NCBI GenBank assembly: GCA_030524035.1
Contig: JAUNHG010000004.1
Location: 62,001 to 126,000 of the forward strand
Reading direction: 5' to 3'
From: Kocuria sp.
Lineage (GTDB): Bacteria > Actinomycetota > Actinomycetes > Actinomycetales > Micrococcaceae
Length of the DNA: 64,000 bases
Shown here: positions 35,247 to 44,714 of the stretch, piece after piece
How the letters are laid out: every line of letters begins with the position of its first letter
Position numbering within the stretch: the first letter of the stretch is position 1
Translations under genes and position numbers: made by a program
Notes under the pieces: generated by a model
What the model was told of the DNA's origin: nothing
Databases searched by the model: none
The model's input: the letters and a program-made list of their open reading frames with translations, nothing else

Positions 35247-37115
35247 ATGAGCACGCCAGACAGTGCCCAACAACATTTACTCTCCCAACTCAAGGAATCC
35301 TTAACTCGTCCTCCGCTGGAAACCCGGGAAGGTTTGGACAAAGTGGTTTTCGGCATCGCCGGGGCCCTAGCCGTCGCCTTCGTGACATGGGGGTTTATCA
35401 GTCCCAGTAGCCTCGGGACTGTTTCGTCCCAAGCATTGGCCTGGACTATGAGCAACTTCGGGTGGCTATTTGTCATCGCAGCCACACTGTTTGTGGTGTT
35501 TGTGGTGTTTGTGGCGCTATCCCGCTTTGGTCACATTCCCTTGGGGCACGACGGTGAGACCCCTGAGTTCCGCACCAGTTCCTGGATCGCCATGATGTTC
35601 GCAACGGGCATGGGCATCGGGTTGATGTTCTACGGCGTGGGTGAGCCCTTATGGTTTTATATGTCTCCCCCGCCGGGCACAGTTGATGCCCAGTCCGTGG
35701 AAGCAGCTGCCACCGCCATGGGCACCACTTTGTTCCACTGGACGCTTTACCCCTGGGCCATGTACGCCCTGGTCGGATTAGGCATGGCATACGGAACGTT
35801 CCGACTCGGCCGGTCCCAGTTGTTTTCCTCCATGTTCACCTCACTATTTGGCTACAAAGCCGTCAACGGTGTGGGCGGGCGGATCATCAACATTCTGGCC
35901 ATCGCTGCCACGTTATTTGGTTCCGCCTGTTCATTGGGGTTGGGCGCGCTGCAGATCGGCGGCGGGTTACAGGCCACCGGTCTTTTTGAACAAGTCAACT
36001 CCGTGGTGTTGGTGGGCATCATTGCGGTACTGACCGCAGGGTTTGTGGCGTCTGCGGTGTCTGGGGTGGCCCGGGGTATCCAGTGGTTATCCAACATCAA
36101 CATGGTGCTGGCTGTTGTGCTGGCTGTCATCGTGTTCATCGGCGGCCCCACCCTGTTTATTTTGAATATCATCCCCTCAGCTATTGGCGATTTCGTCTCC
36201 GAACTACCAGCTATGGCCTCACGCACCTCCGCTGTAGGCGACGAAGACGTCGCTGCGTGGTTGTCGTCCTGGACTATCTTTTATTGGGCGTGGTGGATTT
36301 CATGGACCCCGTTTGTGGGCATGTTCATTGCCCGAATCTCGCGAGGTCGTACGGTACGCCAGTTCATCGCGGGGGTCATGTTTGTGCCTTCTGTGGTGTC
36401 CTTGATGTGGTTCGCGATTTTCGGTGGTGGAGCGATTGGTTTGCAGGAGCGGGCTGAACGCGCCGGGGATACTTCGGCCATGCTGTCTCAGCAAACCCCC
36501 GACGGCCCGGACATTAATTTTGACGTGGTGCTTTTTGACCTACTCAACGCCCTACCTGTTCCACAAGTGATCACCATCATCCTGATGGTCCTGGCGGTAC
36601 TGCTGGTAGCAATTTTCTTCATCACTGGGGCGGATTCCGCTTCCATTGTGATGGGTGGGATATCGGAGAACGGTTCTGTTGAACCTTCGAAAGGGTCCGT
36701 AATTTTCTGGGGCGTGGCCACCGGCGCGGTGGCTGCCGCCATGCTCTTGGCTGGTGGGTCTGACCCTAGCCAGGCACTGAGTGGTTTACAGAACATCACC
36801 ATCGTGTCCGCTTTGCCGTTTGTGGTGGTCATGTTGTTGTTATGTGTGGCGGTGTATAAGGATCTCAGTAGTGATCCGCTGGTGTTGCGTCATCAGCTGG
36901 CCCGTCAGGTTCTGGTGGATTCAGTCACCACAGCCACCAGCGGCACGGGTGCTGAGGACATTGAAACCATTGCGCTGCAAACGGCCACCGCACATACGGG
37001 GCAGATTCCCGTGGTGATCGCACAGGAAGGTGATGTGAAAATCACCAGCAAGACATTGGGCACCCCCCAATCCGCTCCGCACCAGGACAATCACCGGAAT
37101 CAGGACCCGGAATAA
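35247..37115 (+). CDS. BCCT family betaine/ectoine-type transporter
   Basis: A 622-aa membrane protein with twelve helices. ATG 35247 follows AGGAGA; a GTG 24 bases upstream lacks such a site. The sodium/substrate signature GMGIGLMFYGVGEPLWFY lies near residues 120-137, and the aromatic box WTIFYWAWWISWTPFVGMF near 341-360. The MGIGL version, rather than a carnitine-type sequence, fits sodium-coupled carriers such as BetP/EctP/LcoP. The short N-terminal tail and a roughly 60-residue C-terminal tail could serve osmosensing, but the latter is less basic than in BetP. Import of betaine, ectoine or proline is likely. Confidence 0.9.
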   Translation: MSTPDSAQQHLLSQLKESLTRPPLETREGLDKVVFGIAGALAVAFVTWGFISPSSLGTVSSQALAWTMSNFGWLFVIAATLFVVFVVFVALSRFGHIPLGHDGETPEFRTSSWIAMMFATGMGIGLMFYGVGEPLWFYMSPPPGTVDAQSVEAAATAMGTTLFHWTLYPWAMYALVGLGMAYGTFRLGRSQLFSSMFTSLFGYKAVNGVGGRIINILAIAATLFGSACSLGLGALQIGGGLQATGLFEQVNSVVLVGIIAVLTAGFVASAVSGVARGIQWLSNINMVLAVVLAVIVFIGGPTLFILNIIPSAIGDFVSELPAMASRTSAVGDEDVAAWLSSWTIFYWAWWISWTPFVGMFIARISRGRTVRQFIAGVMFVPSVVSLMWFAIFGGGAIGLQERAERAGDTSAMLSQQTPDGPDINFDVVLFDLLNALPVPQVITIILMVLAVLLVAIFFITGADSASIVMGGISENGSVEPSKGSVIFWGVATGAVAAAMLLAGGSDPSQALSGLQNITIVSALPFVVVMLLLCVAVYKDLSSDPLVLRHQLARQVLVDSVTTATSGTGAEDIETIALQTATAHTGQIPVVIAQEGDVKITSKTLGTPQSAPHQDNHRNQDPE

Positions 37116-37186
37116 AGCGCGCTCACACCATAAGGTAGGACAACGAGTTCAGCTCTGCTCGATGTTGATGGCCTACGCTGACCGGG

Positions 37187-37885
37187 ATGCCTGCATCCTC
37201 AGCACGGAAACCACGACACTCGAAGGGCCATACCCTCCGGAGTTTTACACGTCCACGCAGACCACCGGCACAGCACCCCGGTGGGGGCGAAAGGGCACGT
37301 CGGCGTCGGGAGACCGCCGCAGCCCCTGGGTTTAGTCTGCGTGCACTCCGGGAAGGGTGGATCAATCTGACCGCAGTGGTGCTGTTGGCTGTGGGCTCCA
37401 CCGGCGCGGTGATTGACAACATGCACCCCACGTGCGCGGACCGCAATGGTGCGATCCCCCGGGAATGGGTGGACGATATTGTGGCGGCTTCTGAGGTTTC
37501 CGGAGTGTCCCCATCGGTGATTGCCGCGCAGCTGCACACGGAAAGCGGGTGGGACGCGGACGCGTACAGTCCGGCAGGTGCCCGTGGGATCGCTCAGTTC
37601 ATGCCCGAAACTTGGGAAACCTACGGGGACGGTGACATCACAGATCCGGAGGCCTCTATCAGGGCACAGGGGTACTACCTCAAGGATTTGCGTTCGATGA
37701 TTGCCGAGCTGGAACCGGCTGACAAGCAGAAGGAAACCGAACTCGTGTTAGCTTCCTATAACGCCGGCCCCACGGTGATACTGGAGCAAAAAGGGGTGCC
37801 GAATTACCCGGAAACCCAAAAGTACATCGCCCAGATCAACGAACTCGCTGGAACCCGTTACGCCAACGTGTGCGCAGCGCAGTGA
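37187..37885 (+). CDS. Lytic transglycosylase (SLT domain) protein
   Basis: A 232-aa protein. A basic N-terminus (to about residue 58) precedes one hydrophobic helix (LTAVVLLAVGSTGAVI), so it is membrane-anchored or secreted. The SLT domain follows: LHTESGWDADAYSPAGARGI with the catalytic Glu near 118, then AQFMPETWETYG and LASYNAGPTVI. It would cleave the glycan strand of peptidoglycan. The ATG has no good ribosome binding site. It stands between the BCCT gene and the truncated dehydrogenase copy, and converges on the latter. Confidence 0.85.
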   Translation: MPASSARKPRHSKGHTLRSFTRPRRPPAQHPGGGERARRRRETAAAPGFSLRALREGWINLTAVVLLAVGSTGAVIDNMHPTCADRNGAIPREWVDDIVAASEVSGVSPSVIAAQLHTESGWDADAYSPAGARGIAQFMPETWETYGDGDITDPEASIRAQGYYLKDLRSMIAELEPADKQKETELVLASYNAGPTVILEQKGVPNYPETQKYIAQINELAGTRYANVCAAQ

Positions 37886-37951
37886 CCCGGGTGGGGGCAG
37901 TGGAAGTGTGGCCTATTTACGCTGACGGTTAGCCGGCGCATTCCTGTTGGC

Positions 37952-40072
37952 TTAGTCCTGAACTGCGGCCCGCATGGCACGCAAAATTACGGACAGCGCC
38001 GCCAGATCATCCGTGGAATCATTGGTACCCCTACCTACAGCGCTCTCCATCACAGAACGCAACCGGGATAGCTGAGCTTCGTACGCTGACTCCCATGCCT
38101 GCACATGTTTTTCCGGTGTATCCCCCTCCATACGTAAAGCCTGCGCCACCATGGACACAACCATGGAGTACACATCCTCCCGCAGAGAGATCCGGGCTAA
38201 GGACTCCCACCGCGTGCTCTGCGATAAACCGCTAATCCGCTCCAATAATGAGGCAATACCAAAACGGTCATACAACAGGAAGTACACCCGCCCCACCAAC
38301 TCCACATCAACACCGGCCTGCGAACCCAACCGCACCACATCCAACAAAGGATATGAATCCAACATCCGAGACCATTCACGGGCCACCCCCTCCGGGACCC
38401 CCTGGTCCAACGCAGCCGCTAGTAGCTCATCATCACGAACTTGGGCCTGCTGCCCCAACAGCACAGTGTCCGCGCCACGCAACTGAGCCACCGGGGCGTA
38501 TCTCTGAACCACATCCCCCACAGGGTTGGACGTCTCCCCCCTACTGATCAACCACCGCACGGACCGGTCCACCAGCCTGCGCTGGTCCTGCAGCATCTGA
38601 ACCCACAGCTCCGTCGGAATTTCTGCCGGTAAATGCGCCACTTGATCCAGATAAGAATCGACGGCAAAGATCTCTACAGTGGCCAGAAATGCTTTCGCTA
38701 ACTCAACGGGAGTGCAGGAAGTTTCGTCCATGGCACGGAACGCAAAGGACGCACCACCCACGTTGATCATGTGATTAGCCACCATGGTGCATAAAATTTG
38801 ACGTCGCAACGGGTGATTCTGTAAATCCGCCCCAAAACGTTCCACCACAGGAGCTGGGAAATAGGCCTCCACCGCGGCGGAAGTCCACGGATCATCCGCC
38901 AAATCAGAACGAATTAAAGCTTCCGATAACTGAATTTTGGCGTATGCGGTCAACACAGAAAGCTCCGGGGAGCTCATGGTTTCCCCCGCCGCTATACGTT
39001 GCTCCATCGCCTCCGTGTCTGGCAAGAATTCAATAGACCGATCCAAATCCGCAGTTTCCGTTAACCACTCCATGAGTCGTTCATAAGTCACCAAGTAATC
39101 GGCAGATTTCCAACGATCCACCGTGAGCGTCACGTTTTGGGCCACGTTAGTGCGCAAAACAAGACCCGCGACATCACCGGTCATGGACTCAATAAACTCC
39201 GCACGGTCGTCAGCTGCCAAGCGCCCCGCAGTCACCATCCGATCCACCAGGATCTTGATGTTAACCTCGCGGTCTGACGATTCCACACCACCGGAGTTAT
39301 CAATGGCATCTGTATTGATCAGCACCCCGTTATTGGCTGCTTCAATTCGACCCAACTGAGTGGCTCCCAGATTGCCGCCTTCGCCCACAACTTTGACGCG
39401 CAGCTGCTCGCCGTCCACTCGAATAGCATCATTGGCTTTATCCCCCACATCCGCATGGGACTCACCAGAACCTTTGATATAGGTGCCAATACCACCGTTA
39501 TAAAACAAGTCCACCGGGGCTTGCAGAATCGCACGGATAAAGTCAATGGGTGATAGCTGCGTGGTGGACTCCGGCAAATCCAAAGCCTGACGGACTTCAG
39601 CAGAAATCGGCACAGACTTGGACTGGCGCGAATATACCCCACCTCCATGGGAAATTTTCTGAGGGTCATAGTCTTGCCACGACGACCTAGATAAATGAAA
39701 CAACCGCTGACGTTCTAGGTACGACACCGCCGGGTCCGGGTTAGGATCCACAAAAATATCCCGATGATCAAAAGCCGCCACTAGTTTGATGTGCTCGGAA
39801 AGCAGCATCCCGTTACCGAACACATCCCCAGACATATCCCCCACACCCACCACGGTGAAATCCTGGGTCTGAGTATCATGACCCAGCTCAAAGAAGTGCC
39901 GCTTGACCGACTCCCACGCACCACGCGCGGTAATACCCATCGCCTTGTGGTCATAACCAACCGACCCACCCGAAGCAAAAGCATCCCCCAACCAGACCGC
40001 CCGGGCACGCACCTCCTCATCGACAATCTTCAGCATGACTGCACCCTCCCAAAACTCAAACGGATACGACAT
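37952..40072 (-). pseudogene. Truncated 3' copy of the NAD-glutamate dehydrogenase gene fused to an IS3 OrfA start
   Basis: The last 681 residues of this 706-codon frame are identical to residues 955-1635 of the full enzyme at 48102-53009. The catalytic domain with the GAKGCFF lysine is missing, leaving the NAD-binding part and C-terminal domain, so it cannot be an active dehydrogenase. The first 25 residues (MLKIVDEEVRARAV region) are foreign and look like the start of an IS3-type transposase OrfA, with GGGAGGG before the inner ATG. The stop is TAA here but TGA in the full gene. If expressed it would give a chimeric fragment; most likely it is a by-product of the island insertion. Confidence 0.9.
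37954..39996 (-). repeat. Direct repeat copy 1 (2043 bp, 3' part of gdh)
   Basis: Matches 48104-50146 at a constant offset of 10,150 bases, in the same orientation, with no difference seen by eye and identical translations. Left and right ends are sharp: the base at 37953 and the sequence beyond 39996 differ from the other copy. Confidence 0.97.
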
Positions 40073-40180
40073 GAAACCCCGGACGCTTTACCTCCGCGGC
40101 ACCGCCCGCGGGTTCTCCTCAACCTCGCCCGCTGCCTACCCAACACAGGCGACTTGAGGCCCTCATCCACTCATCCCTGC
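39997..40180 (-). mobile_element. IS3-family 5' end fragment
   Basis: The minus strand beyond the gdh breakpoint reads as the upstream region and first codons of an IS3-type OrfA (YPFEFWEGAV, then MLKIVDEEVRARAV). It is cut off by the gdh sequence exactly at 39996. The outer end of the element was not located with certainty; the interval given is approximate. The family call rests on a short stretch. Confidence 0.5.
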
Positions 40181-40250
40181 GAGAACCCTCAATGGTGCGG
40201 TTTTAGGGCTCGCGAATAACCCCCTATAGAGTCAAAAGCTTCATGGTGCA

Positions 40251-41435
40251 CTACCGCAATTTAACCATCGAGGCCAGGCCGACAAGTGCTGCACCGATGC
40301 ACACTACGATAACGACATAGGGAGAAATACCAATTACCAAAAGGCTGAAAATTGGGGAAATGCAGCTAATCGTGCCAATGATAGCATTCAAATTGCCCAT
40401 TGTTTTTGATTTGAATTTTACGTCATCATGATCGGAAATTAAGGCGGATGCCGCTGGCTGGACCAACCCGAATCCAACCCCGACTATCGCGCACCCAATC
40501 ACAACCACCAAAGCACTAGATAGTGCCGAAATCATCAGAATTAATCCCACACTCATAGTTACCAGCCCCAAATTGGCAACGGTCCAAGCGTTAAGACTGG
40601 AAAAACTTCTGATATACACCTGAGCTGCAATTGATAGAAATGCGCAAACCGCAAGCGACGAAGCTGCCCACCTTGAATCGGAGCCACCAACCGCATGCTC
40701 AAATAAAAAGCTATTTGAGTATATTAATAAATTTAGTATTAAGAACACGGCTGCCGCAGGCAGGTAGCGAACACTGCCACCAATTGAAAGCATCGATTTC
40801 CCTGAGGATGAATCTGCGGGAAATGATCTTTCGAACGCATGTTCGTCTCTGAATTTAAAATTCAGTATAAAATTTACTCCCATTAAAATCGCCGTGAATG
40901 AGAAATATATGACTGGAGCCCTAGGGGCAATTATGGCCACGAGGAGAGACGATGCAATCACCGCAGCGCTTTGCGCCATTCCCATCATGGCAAAAATCTG
41001 CATTCTCCCCGAAATTGAATCAACGACGCTGACTACGTAGATTTGTCCAATAGTAAGGGGGGCAGATAGGCCAAACCCAAACATTGCCCCCCTTAATAAA
41101 AAGCATAACCAAAGGAACTTTTCATCGCCTTTCACATCAGCATACATTAACAATATCAAAGCAAATCCCACTGCACCAACAAGGCAGATGAAGTAGCCCA
41201 CTAGTAGCGCGCCCTTATAGCCCCAAATCCGAGAGAATTTGACCCAAGCTGGCACGCCAATAATCGCAGCAGCTGCCGTTGTTGTCGAAAGCAGCCCCAA
41301 TTGCACCTGCGTAAATGAATAGTCACGGCTTATAGAGCTCATAAGCGGGTGCATTACACCATGCGCTGCATGGTGTACAAAAATCCCACAAAGTAACAAA
41401 AACTTGTTTCGATCCAAGGGGATACTGCGCATCAT
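40251..41435 (-). CDS. MFS transporter
   Basis: A 394-aa polytopic protein with about eleven to twelve helices, beginning FLLLCGIFVHHAAHGVMHPLM. The loop GVPAWVKFSRIWGYKGALLVG matches the cytoplasmic MFS A-motif position. The ATG overlaps the stop of the condensation-domain gene by four bases, so the two are translated together. Base composition is clearly more AT-rich than in the chromosomal genes around it. Export of a product made by the partner enzyme is the likely role. It has no similarity I can name to a particular drug-efflux group. Confidence 0.8.
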   Translation of the reverse strand: MMRSIPLDRNKFLLLCGIFVHHAAHGVMHPLMSSISRDYSFTQVQLGLLSTTTAAAAIIGVPAWVKFSRIWGYKGALLVGYFICLVGAVGFALILLMYADVKGDEKFLWLCFLLRGAMFGFGLSAPLTIGQIYVVSVVDSISGRMQIFAMMGMAQSAAVIASSLLVAIIAPRAPVIYFSFTAILMGVNFILNFKFRDEHAFERSFPADSSSGKSMLSIGGSVRYLPAAAVFLILNLLIYSNSFLFEHAVGGSDSRWAASSLAVCAFLSIAAQVYIRSFSSLNAWTVANLGLVTMSVGLILMISALSSALVVVIGCAIVGVGFGLVQPAASALISDHDDVKFKSKTMGNLNAIIGTISCISPIFSLLVIGISPYVVIVVCIGAALVGLASMVKLR

Positions 41436-43027
41436 GTATGGCTCGATACCCGGTGGAGAAAAGAGCTGGACGAAACGCTCGTTACGGACTGAGATACAGA
41501 ACTTATAATTTCAATCATAATGTCTTCGGCAGCCGGGTTTGCTTCCCAGCTAAGATTTACACGACCTCCCCAAGGCATGATTTTTAGACGTATAGGCACG
41601 TAACTTTTTCTTTTCAATCCAGTATTTGCCGGTTGAATATTCGCCACCCTGAAACCAGATTTACCCCAAAGCCTCGGGTCACTGGGAGTAATATAATTAA
41701 CAAAAGCGTGCGCAAGAAAATTATACTTATTTTTGGGTCCGTTCTCGATACGCATCAAACTAAACACGCGTGGCCATAGTGCATCAAACTCCCTCAGTCT
41801 TGACTGATAATTGGTTACCTGCGGAACTGCATGAGCTGCCCACCCTTCGACTCCACGGCCGTGAGGCAAACCTCTCCCATGTGTAGCTAGGTCTATTCTC
41901 AATTTTCTTTCGCCGAGTCTTTCTGTTAGGAAATCAGATATAGCGTTAATGGCAATCTCTTCAATTTTGATCCGACCATCAAATTCAGTGATCGTCTGCT
42001 CGTAACGCACTTCGTAATCGACCACCCCAACCGAATTATCCAGTCGCGCCGTTGGGCCTACGGTTGCTTCTGCTGCTAGCCTCTTAACCTCACGAGTGAC
42101 ACTAGTACCCACACTGCAATCAAAGCCGTTATTTATGAGATACTTTTTCAATCGTGCTTCAGCTCTCTCCTGACTCACGACTCGACGATCAATGAGATAA
42201 TTAATAAAAGTTCGGATGTATTGCCCTAGGGAGAAATAGTCGCCTACGTAATGACTGAATATGAAGGTTAAAAAATTCTCTGTGCGGCAACTGATCCACA
42301 AGACGTAGGCTAAGGGACCCGTGAGTATGTTCAGCTGCTTCTGTAGATCGGTGACACTGCGGTTAAGTAATGTTTGAATCTCTTCCTCTGATGAAGAAGG
42401 AAATACCGGTTCATACTGATAGACAACTGGACATAGCTGTTCCGCGTTGGGATCGCGAAGCAGTCGCTGCTCGTAAACACAGCCATCGGCACCCCAGAGA
42501 TCAAAATTGGGTCGCATTCTGAGTGGCGCATGCCTGCTCACCATGGCATTGCGTGCCTGCCGCAACGCGGCTAGGTCGAATCTCGATGAAGTTGAGAGCG
42601 TGACCATCATTGCGTGTTGATTTGCAAAGTCGCGGCCATACGTGCCGTTGAGAAGGTCAAACTGACCCATACTTAGGGGAAGGACTTCCATGCGATGGAT
42701 CATCGCATCATGACATGACTGCTGGTCAAGTGCGAGTTTAAATTTTTTATATTTTGTTACATGGTGGGACCTGCTGAGGGCTCTTCCGAGTTTTGGTAGT
42801 GGGAATGGGGCCCTATGGTTGTCGTCGAGCAGCTGCGGGGATTCGGAGTTCGTAGAGGGTGCGCCGTTCTTCATCATCTCGTACATGACGTTCAAGCGGC
42901 GTCGGGCTAGGCATATCAAAGCGGTGTTGTGGCGCTTGCCCTCGAGTCGTTTCCGCGCGTAGTAGGCCTTCGACACCGGGGCGTCGCGTGAGGCGATCCA
43001 CAAGGATCGGAATAGGGCATTCTTCAA
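41432..43027 (-). CDS. Condensation-domain acyltransferase fused to an IS110 transposase tail
   Basis: The 531-codon frame is a chimera. Residues 1-60 (RKRLEGKRHNTALICLARRR) are the C-terminal end of an IS110 transposase. From about residue 108 it is a condensation-fold protein: VLPLSMGQFDLLN is the usual opening and VSRHAPLRMRP (near 160) the next conserved box. The active-site HHxxxDG is degenerate, reading SHYVGDYFS (near 257-265). Such enzymes form amide or ester bonds in peptides and lipids (NRPS C domains, PapA acyltransferases). No adenylation or carrier domain is nearby. The true start may be near ATG 42702 or 42690 but no ribosome binding site is evident, so it may be truncated. It is coupled to the MFS gene. 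Confidence 0.65.
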   Translation of the reverse strand: MKNALFRSLWIASRDAPVSKAYYARKRLEGKRHNTALICLARRRLNVMYEMMKNGAPSTNSESPQLLDDNHRAPFPLPKLGRALSRSHHVTKYKKFKLALDQQSCHDAMIHRMEVLPLSMGQFDLLNGTYGRDFANQHAMMVTLSTSSRFDLAALRQARNAMVSRHAPLRMRPNFDLWGADGCVYEQRLLRDPNAEQLCPVVYQYEPVFPSSSEEEIQTLLNRSVTDLQKQLNILTGPLAYVLWISCRTENFLTFIFSHYVGDYFSLGQYIRTFINYLIDRRVVSQERAEARLKKYLINNGFDCSVGTSVTREVKRLAAEATVGPTARLDNSVGVVDYEVRYEQTITEFDGRIKIEEIAINAISDFLTERLGERKLRIDLATHGRGLPHGRGVEGWAAHAVPQVTNYQSRLREFDALWPRVFSLMRIENGPKNKYNFLAHAFVNYITPSDPRLWGKSGFRVANIQPANTGLKRKSYVPIRLKIMPWGGRVNLSWEANPAAEDIMIEIISSVSQSVTSVSSSSFLHRVSSHT

Positions 43028-43500
43028 TCACTTATTGCCTGACCTGGCGGGGGACTCACCGCGTATCGACGTCCCTGACCTGCGGGTCGCTGGAGCGATG
43101 CCAGCGTTAACCGCCAGATATGGCCCGGGGGGGATGTGACATCTCACCGGCCAGGAGGATCTGTACTGCGATCTTGACCCCAACTCCCAGCACGGACGTA
43201 AGACCCGAAAGAGAAAACTCATTCGATCAGTTTTCTCGACCTCACCGGCGACGATCTCGCGCTGATGCTTGAGTTCCTTGATCTGAGCGGCGACGCGCGG
43301 GACGACAAGCTCAACAGAGACCGCGTCAATGAGCCGACCGGGATCCTTACGGCTGTCGTGACGTACCCAGCGCGTCACTGCGGTCTTTCCCGCAGTTCTC
43401 AGCCCGGCGGGTCTGTGTAGCGGATGGACAGTCTCAACACGATAGCTCGCGTGAGAACGGCTCTCGGGAACAAGCGCTCGAAGGAGGCCATGTGTGCAAC
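42840..43500 (-). mobile_element. Decayed IS110-family transposase (minus strand)
   Basis: Fragments in at least two frames reconstruct an IS110 transposase: TDPPGLRTAGKTAVTRWVRH, then VAAQIKELKHQREIVAGEVEK, a frameshifted VLGVGVKIAVQILL (the Transposase_20 core), RRSGTSIRGESPARSGNK, and finally the tail fused to the condensation ORF. Stops and shifts make it inactive. Boundaries are approximate and the outer ends cannot be defined, since IS110 elements lack inverted repeats. Confidence 0.75.
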
Positions 43501-43780
43501 CGGATCAAAAAGCACAACCCGCGCTTGGCCAGGCCACTCACTGAGGAGATCTTCACAGCCCTGGACGCCCAGACGATGATGGTTCCTGGCACTAGAGGAG
43601 GTGGCGATCATCGTACCAACCATCGCCACCCAGCTGAAAGAACTCTACTCTCAGCGTCACTAGGTCTTGACCGCGATGCCCGGAATCGGAGTCAGGACCG
43701 CCTCCAGAGTCCTCACCGAAGCCATCGGCGAGGACTTCAAAACCGCAGACCACTTAGCCCCCCCCCCGCGAAAAATCGCG
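43490..43780 (+). mobile_element. Second decayed IS110-family transposase (plus strand)
   Basis: Facing the first remnant, the plus strand encodes NRIKKHNPRLARPLTEEIF, then after frame changes VLTAMPGIGVRTASRVLTEA and GEDFKTADHLA, the Transposase_20 core of another IS110 element. It is broken off at a run of Cs near 43760, just before the Nudix gene. It is not a simple inverted copy of the first remnant. Confidence 0.72.
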
Positions 43781-43802
43781 ACTAAGAGGTTATCTTAACT
43801 TC

Positions 43803-44291
43803 ATGAAAATGATAGTCCACGAAAATCCTTGGTTCTCAGTTGTGCGTTATGTCGGTCCTCGCGGCACTTGGTTCCGCCTGAAAGCACCCGATAGCGCGAT
43901 TGTCATCAGCGAGCACGAGGGGGAGGTGATCTTTATTCGAGGAACTAGGCCGTTTTCATCATCAAGGCCCTCTATGGAGCTACCTGGTGGAGTTGTAGAA
44001 CCGGATGAAACTCCTGCGCAAGCTATCGAGCGAGAGTGTCGGGAAGAAACGGGCTACAAATTAGCTGAACTCAAACCCCTAGGCTCATTCAAGCAGTCTG
44101 CAGCCGTTAGCGATAGTTTCTGCCACGTTTTTCATGGACAGATCGTAGGGGAAGGTGAAGCGAACCTTGACCTTGGCGAAGATTGGTCGGTTGTGAAAGT
44201 GCGGAAATTTGATATTCAAGCTGTGGTCAATAAGGGCGAGATCGAGGATGCCGCGACGCTTGCCGCTTTGACACTCTGGGGGTGTGTATAG
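43803..44291 (+). CDS. Nudix hydrolase
   Basis: A 162-aa Nudix protein. The full Nudix box is present from about residue 60: GGVVEPDETPAQ, AIERECREETGY, matching GX5EX7REUXEEXGU. The N-terminal strands (WFSVVRYVGPRG, VIFIRGTRPFS) resemble the ADP-ribose pyrophosphatase/NudF group. It hydrolyses a nucleoside diphosphate linked to another moiety; the substrate is unknown. It lies alone between the IS110 debris and a strong bidirectional terminator, within the island. Confidence 0.88.
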   Translation: MKMIVHENPWFSVVRYVGPRGTWFRLKAPDSAIVISEHEGEVIFIRGTRPFSSSRPSMELPGGVVEPDETPAQAIERECREETGYKLAELKPLGSFKQSAAVSDSFCHVFHGQIVGEGEANLDLGEDWSVVKVRKFDIQAVVNKGEIEDAATLAALTLWGCV

Positions 44292-44302
44292 TCACTATGC
44301 TC

Positions 44303-44353
44303 TTTAGCGCGCTGTGGTCCTGGCGAATCAAGCCAGGACCACAGCGCGCTAAA
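44303..44353. terminator. Bidirectional terminator, 22-bp perfect stem
   Basis: 44303-44324 and 44332-44353 are perfectly complementary around a seven-base loop (gaatcaa). The stem begins TTTA and ends TAAA, so a short U-rich flank exists in each direction. It separates the Nudix gene (plus) from the converging small membrane protein gene (minus). Confidence 0.85.
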
Positions 44354-44381
44354 CTGGTTGGTCAAGGACCTAGACAAAACT

Positions 44382-44714
44382 CTAGTCTTGGGGCTGCTGA
44401 CGGCGCCAGCGGATAGTTGTCCAAATAGCCACAGCGGCTGCAGCAACGGTCGCGACAAGTGACCAATTAGCTGCCGCAAATAGGGTCGGTGCCACATCTT
44501 GATACCGCTCGACGGGTGTTGCGTCTGCCTTGTATCCGTAAGTGATATTTAGCGCCACAGCCGAAGCACCTACAATGAATGTTACCAGCCAAGCAAGTTG
44601 CGCATTCCGCTTAAACACCCCATCGCGCAATGACTCTTTCACAAGTTTCTCCTCGTCAATTGCATCGAGCAAGGATGAAGCGCGTATAGCCCTTATCTGC
44701 ACGCCACGCTTCAA
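44382..44714 (-). CDS. Small two-helix membrane protein
   Basis: A 110-aa protein of unknown function. Two hydrophobic helices lie near residues 40-60 (AWLVTFIVGASAVALNI) and 83-103 (WSLVATVAAAAVAIWTTI), followed by a basic tail. A charged amphipathic N-terminus precedes them. The start lies 59 bases inside the DUF2599 gene in another frame, so it may be co-translated with it, and a role together with that exported protein is plausible. Confidence 0.6.
   Translation of the reverse strand: MKRGVQIRAIRASSLLDAIDEEKLVKESLRDGVFKRNAQLAWLVTFIVGASAVALNITYGYKADATPVERYQDVAPTLFAAANWSLVATVAAAAVAIWTTIRWRRQQPQD

Noticed and set aside
37952..40072. A second functional glutamate dehydrogenase
   Set aside because: The catalytic domain is absent and the sequence is an exact copy of the 3' part of the full gene, so it is a duplication product and not a paralogue.
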